From NCBI GenBank assembly GCA_014801815.1, contig JAAVDM010000010.1, positions 86,760 through 150,759 on the forward strand: DNA of 64,000 bases, in the 5' to 3' direction. The stretch comes from Bacteroides sp. (GTDB lineage Bacteria > Bacteroidota > Bacteroidia > Bacteroidales > Muribaculaceae). The notes beneath the pieces were generated by a model. That model did not search any database. It was not told the origin of the DNA and saw only the letters and a list, made by a program, of their open reading frames with translations. Shown piece by piece: positions 60,860 to 64,000 of the stretch. Both the position numbers and the translations under genes were made by a program. Position 1 is the first letter of the stretch; each line of letters starts with the position of its first letter.

Positions 60860-61888
60860 ATGTGGTTATCAAGCTCATCTGTAGGACGTAAGTTCGTAAT
60901 GGCCTGTTCAGGTGCATTCCTCGTCCTATTTGTCACATTTCACTGTTTGATGAACTCCGTAGCCATCTGCTGGCCGGCAGCATACAACTCGATTTGCGAA
61001 TTTCTTGGCGCAAATTGGTATGCCCTCATCGCGTCAGTGATTCTGGCTGCCTTCATCATCGTCCACATTATCTACGCCTGCATTCTTACTATGCAGAACC
61101 GTCAGGCCCGTGGCTCACAGCGCTATGCCATCAGCAAGCGCCCCGCCGGTGTGGAATGGACTTCGCAGAACATGTTCGTGCTCGGCATCGTCATTCTGGC
61201 CTTCCTTGTGGTTCACCTTATCCAGTTCTGGGCTCGTATGCAGCTTCAGGAAATCCGCGGCTGTGAGGAAGCTCTTCCCCCTGCTGCCGGCACACTGTTC
61301 CTGCAGGAGGCTTTCCAGCTGGTATGGACACCCATCGTTTACATCATCGGCTTCATCGCTCTCTGGCTTCACATGAATCACGGTTTCTGGTCGATGTTCC
61401 AGTCAGTAGGTTGGGACAGCACAATATGGATTCCCCGTCTTAAGAAAATCGCTGTATGCTGGAGCTCAATCGTAGTACTTCTTTTCATAGCCCAGGCAAT
61501 TGTGTTCACTGTCAAGGCTCATCAGGGTTACTACAAGACTGACCCCACTCTGCGCGAACAGTACAAAGAAATGGTAGCTGCCATGAAGGAGAAAGATTTT
61601 GGTCCTGATGCCGCTCAGGTGCTCACCCAGATCAAGAGCATGCCTTATGAAGTGGTAGCCCAGCAGCTTCCCCAGGCTGTAGAGCAGATGAAGATGCAGA
61701 AGAACATGCCCGGTTTCGAACAGCAGCTTGAAGCCAATCCCGATATGGCCCGTCAGTTCAATATGAACTATGAAATCTTCAACAGCTTTGCTACTCTCAT
61801 CGAGTATCTCGACGGTAACAACATCGAAGTCGAAGGTGAGGTAGTGGAAGTTGTAGAACCTGAAATGTCTAACACACCTAACAACTGA
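60860..61888 (+). CDS. frdC: Fumarate reductase/succinate dehydrogenase cytochrome b subunit, C-terminally extended
   Basis: The first ~225 residues are a normal diheme cytochrome b subunit with five helices and the expected histidines (H28, H69, H119, H171, H174). It anchors FrdAB and passes electrons between menaquinol and fumarate. Uniquely, residues ~226-342 form a charged, helix-prone tail ([30 protein letters not shown]) ending in an acidic valine-rich segment ([12 protein letters not shown]). Typical family members are about 220-235 residues, so this is an extension of about 115 residues. The reading frame is uninterrupted. frdA follows 8 bp later. Confidence 0.93.
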   Translation: MWLSSSSVGRKFVMACSGAFLVLFVTFHCLMNSVAICWPAAYNSICEFLGANWYALIASVILAAFIIVHIIYACILTMQNRQARGSQRYAISKRPAGVEWTSQNMFVLGIVILAFLVVHLIQFWARMQLQEIRGCEEALPPAAGTLFLQEAFQLVWTPIVYIIGFIALWLHMNHGFWSMFQSVGWDSTIWIPRLKKIAVCWSSIVVLLFIAQAIVFTVKAHQGYYKTDPTLREQYKEMVAAMKEKDFGPDAAQVLTQIKSMPYEVVAQQLPQAVEQMKMQKNMPGFEQQLEANPDMARQFNMNYEIFNSFATLIEYLDGNNIEVEGEVVEVVEPEMSNTPNN

Positions 61889-61896
61889 TTAGCGAT

Positions 61897-63921
61897 ATGG
61901 ATATCTCTAAAGAAACTGTCAAAATAATGCCGGTGGCCGACTCTAAGATCCCCGAAGGTCCTATCGCTGAGAAGTGGACCAACTACAAGGCCCACCAGAA
62001 GCTTGTCAACCCAGCCAACAAGCGTAAACTCGATATAATCGTAGTCGGAACAGGTCTCGCCGGTGCTTCGGCAGCCTCATCACTGGCTGAAATGGGCTTT
62101 AACGTGCTCAATTTCTGTATTCAGGACAGTCCTCGTCGTGCTCACTCTATTGCCGCACAGGGTGGTATCAATGCTGCCAAGAACTATCAGAACGATGGTG
62201 ACTCGGTTTACCGTCTCTTCTACGATACAGTTAAAGGCGGTGACTACCGTGCGCGCGAAGCTAACGTATATCGTCTTGCCGAAGTAGCAAATGACATCAT
62301 TGACCAGTGTGTGGCTCAGGGCGTTCCTTTTGCCCGCGAATACGGCGGTCTTCTTGCCAACCGTTCATTCGGTGGTGCTCAGGTAAGCCGTACATTCTAT
62401 GCTAAAGGTCAGACCGGTCAGCAGCTGCTCTTAGGTGCATACTCGTCGCTCAACCGCCAGATACAGCTCGGTAAAGTTAAGAGCTTCAACCGTTACGAGA
62501 TGCACGATGTAGTTCTTATCAAAGATAAGGATGGTGTTGAACGTGCACGCGGCATCATTGCCAAGAACCTTATCACCGGTAAGTTTGAGCGTTTCTCGGC
62601 TCATGCCGTTGTTATCGCCACTGGTGGTTACGGTAACACTTACTTCCTCTCTACCAACGCTATGGGTTGCAACTGCTCGGCTGCTATGGCATGTTTCCGC
62701 AAGGGTGCCTATTTTGCAAACCCGGCTTATGTACAGATTCACCCCACATGTATCCCCGTACACGGTGACAAGCAGTCCAAACTGACTCTTATGTCGGAAT
62801 CACTGCGTAACGACGGCCGTATCTGGGTACCCAAGAATATTGAAGACGCCAAGAAACTTCAGCAGGGCAAAATCAAAGGTAGCGATATACCCGAACAGGA
62901 CCGCGACTACTATCTGGAGCGCCGCTACCCCGCTTTCGGTAACCTTGTACCTCGTGACGTAGCTTCGCGTGCTGCAAAAGAGCGCTGCGATGCCGGTTAT
63001 GGTGTCAACAATACCGGTCTGGCTGTATTCCTTGACTTCTCTGAGGCTATCAACCGTCTCGGTATAGATCAGGTACGTCAGCGCTATGGTAACCTCTTCG
63101 ATATGTACGAGGAAATCACTGACGTCAATCCGGGTGAGCTGGCCAACGAGAAGAATGGTGTGAAGTACTACAACCCCATGATGATATTCCCCTCTATCCA
63201 CTACACTATGGGTGGTATCTGGGTTGACTACGAACTTCAGACATCAATCAAGGGACTCTTCGCTATCGGTGAGTGTAACTTCTCTGACCACGGTGCAAAC
63301 CGTCTCGGTGCTTCAGCTCTGATGCAGGGTCTTGCCGACGGTTATTTCGTACTTCCCTATACAATCCAGAACTATCTGAGCGATCAGATTTCGGTTCCCC
63401 GCTTCTCCACTGACCGTCCTGAGTTTGAGGCTGCCGAGGCCAAATGTCAGGCTGAGATGGACAAGCTCATGAACATCAAGGGTAAGCGTTCTGTAGACTC
63501 TATCCATAAAGAGCTTGGACACATCATGTGGGAGTATGTAGGTATGGCACGTGACGAGCATGGTCTTAAGAAAGCACTCTCGGAGCTCAAGCGTCTCCGC
63601 AAAGTATTCGATACCGAACTTTTCATACCCGGTTCGGCAGATGGCATGAATATAGAGCTTGACAAGGCTTTCCGTCTCAATGACTTCATCACTATGGGTG
63701 AGCTGATAGCTTACGACGCACTGAGCCGTAACGAAAGCTGCGGCGGTCACTTCCGTACAGAGTATCAGACTGAGGAAGGCGAAGCCAAGCGTGACGACGC
63801 CAACTACTTCTACGTTTCATGCTGGAATTACTCAGGCAGTGACGGTAAAGCACCTTCACTCATCAAGGAACCCCTCCACTACGAGGCTATCAAGGTTCAG
63901 ACACGTAACTATAAGTCTTAA
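61897..63921 (+). CDS. frdA: Fumarate reductase/succinate dehydrogenase flavoprotein subunit
   Basis: The 674-residue protein binds FAD covalently and interconverts succinate and fumarate. It has the dinucleotide motif [12 protein letters not shown] (about 50-61), the FAD-linking [12 protein letters not shown] (about 82-93), the active-site region QIHPTCIP and the catalytic-arginine area [10 protein letters not shown] (about 430). The N-terminal ~45 residues before the Rossmann fold are longer than in enterics but usual in Bacteroidota. In anaerobic Bacteroidales the complex reduces fumarate to succinate with menaquinol and conserves energy. Confidence 0.97.
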   Translation: MDISKETVKIMPVADSKIPEGPIAEKWTNYKAHQKLVNPANKRKLDIIVVGTGLAGASAASSLAEMGFNVLNFCIQDSPRRAHSIAAQGGINAAKNYQNDGDSVYRLFYDTVKGGDYRAREANVYRLAEVANDIIDQCVAQGVPFAREYGGLLANRSFGGAQVSRTFYAKGQTGQQLLLGAYSSLNRQIQLGKVKSFNRYEMHDVVLIKDKDGVERARGIIAKNLITGKFERFSAHAVVIATGGYGNTYFLSTNAMGCNCSAAMACFRKGAYFANPAYVQIHPTCIPVHGDKQSKLTLMSESLRNDGRIWVPKNIEDAKKLQQGKIKGSDIPEQDRDYYLERRYPAFGNLVPRDVASRAAKERCDAGYGVNNTGLAVFLDFSEAINRLGIDQVRQRYGNLFDMYEEITDVNPGELANEKNGVKYYNPMMIFPSIHYTMGGIWVDYELQTSIKGLFAIGECNFSDHGANRLGASALMQGLADGYFVLPYTIQNYLSDQISVPRFSTDRPEFEAAEAKCQAEMDKLMNIKGKRSVDSIHKELGHIMWEYVGMARDEHGLKKALSELKRLRKVFDTELFIPGSADGMNIELDKAFRLNDFITMGELIAYDALSRNESCGGHFRTEYQTEEGEAKRDDANYFYVSCWNYSGSDGKAPSLIKEPLHYEAIKVQTRNYKS

Positions 63922-63959
63922 GTCATAGACCACAGGCTCAAAACAACAAAGATTCAATC

Positions 63960-64000
63960 ATGGAAGAAAATATAATGAAAGTCAATCTCCGGGTATGGCG
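63960..64000 (+). CDS. frdB: Fumarate reductase iron-sulfur subunit, 5' fragment
   Basis: Only the first 13 codons are in the window: ATG at 63960 starts MEENIMKVNLRVW, which matches the usual N-terminus of FrdB/SdhB (a ferredoxin-like domain starting with a KVxLRVWR-type strand). It follows frdA by 38 bp in the expected CAB order. The rest lies outside the window. Confidence 0.85.
   Translation, partial: MEENIMKVNLRVW

Overview
The window looks like chromosomal DNA of a Bacteroidales bacterium, most likely of the Muribaculaceae or a close relative. Seen directly: many genes have the Bacteroidota-type promoter (TTTG, 19-21 bp, TAnnTTTG) just upstream, Shine-Dalgarno sequences are essentially absent, and base composition is moderate. 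Known lineage markers include GldE, DUF4421, DUF6242, DUF6089, SusC/D-era lipoprotein signals, Wzi, and the frdCAB layout of a b-type fumarate reductase. The family-level placement is inference.

Layout. 1-8 kb: rpsL (minus), a GlmU-like sugar nucleotidyltransferase (minus), a 1-kb intergenic stretch with a probable non-coding RNA and a MITE-like repeat, an Xaa-Pro aminopeptidase, a gamma-carbonic-anhydrase-like protein, then rpsU-xer-hpf. 7.5-12 kb: an FdtA/FdtB-type deoxy-amino-sugar pair, mltG, DUF2007, DUF4421. 12-25 kb: pnp (minus), a thioredoxin-fold lipoprotein, a frameshifted class A acid phosphatase, a second copy of the repeat in the leader of a SUI1/YciH gene, an AddA/RecB-like helicase-nuclease, gldE with a phosphopantetheinyl transferase, and an AT-rich accessory AAA-ATPase/PD-(D/E)XK gene. 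25-33 kb: Bax-inhibitor-like protein, argS, HU (all minus), then rhomboid, EEP phosphatase, M3 peptidase and ribD (plus). 33.5-43.5 kb: an envelope-biogenesis block, DUF6242-DUF6089-uppS-bamA-small OMP-skp-skp-murI, then a DUF4465 lipoprotein and a TPR-like protein, closed by tRNA-Leu(UAA).

43.9-54.6 kb is a surface-polysaccharide locus of two convergent arms. The plus arm has two GT2 glycosyltransferases, a UDP-glucuronate-4-epimerase-like enzyme, a UDP-glucose dehydrogenase and a F420H2-dehydrogenase-beta-like iron-sulfur protein. The minus arm has a Wzi-like porin, a lipocalin-like lipoprotein, a Wzx flippase and a Wzy polymerase, with four-base ATGA overlaps. Together these would make UDP-GlcA/UDP-GalA, assemble a repeat unit, flip, polymerise and anchor it. 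An initiating transferase and Wza/Wzc are not in the window.

54.8-64 kb: a MORN-GH25 lysozyme, a LexA/CI-type repressor with a plausible self-cleavage site, a YeiH transporter, a divergent UbiA/MenA-like membrane protein, a CotH-family lipoprotein, and the fumarate reductase operon frdC-frdA-frdB. FrdC carries an unusual ~115-residue C-terminal extension; frdB is cut by the window end.

The most interesting points are: the probable ncRNA at 2245-2540; the two-copy terminal-inverted-repeat element; the structured leader of the polysaccharide operon; the possible cleavable repressor beside a MORN-lysozyme; the extended FrdC; and several unusually long perfect hairpins (25-34 bp stems) between genes. 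I found no CRISPR array, rRNA, complete IS or prophage. All assignments rest on reading the sequence and on family knowledge; no database search was run.
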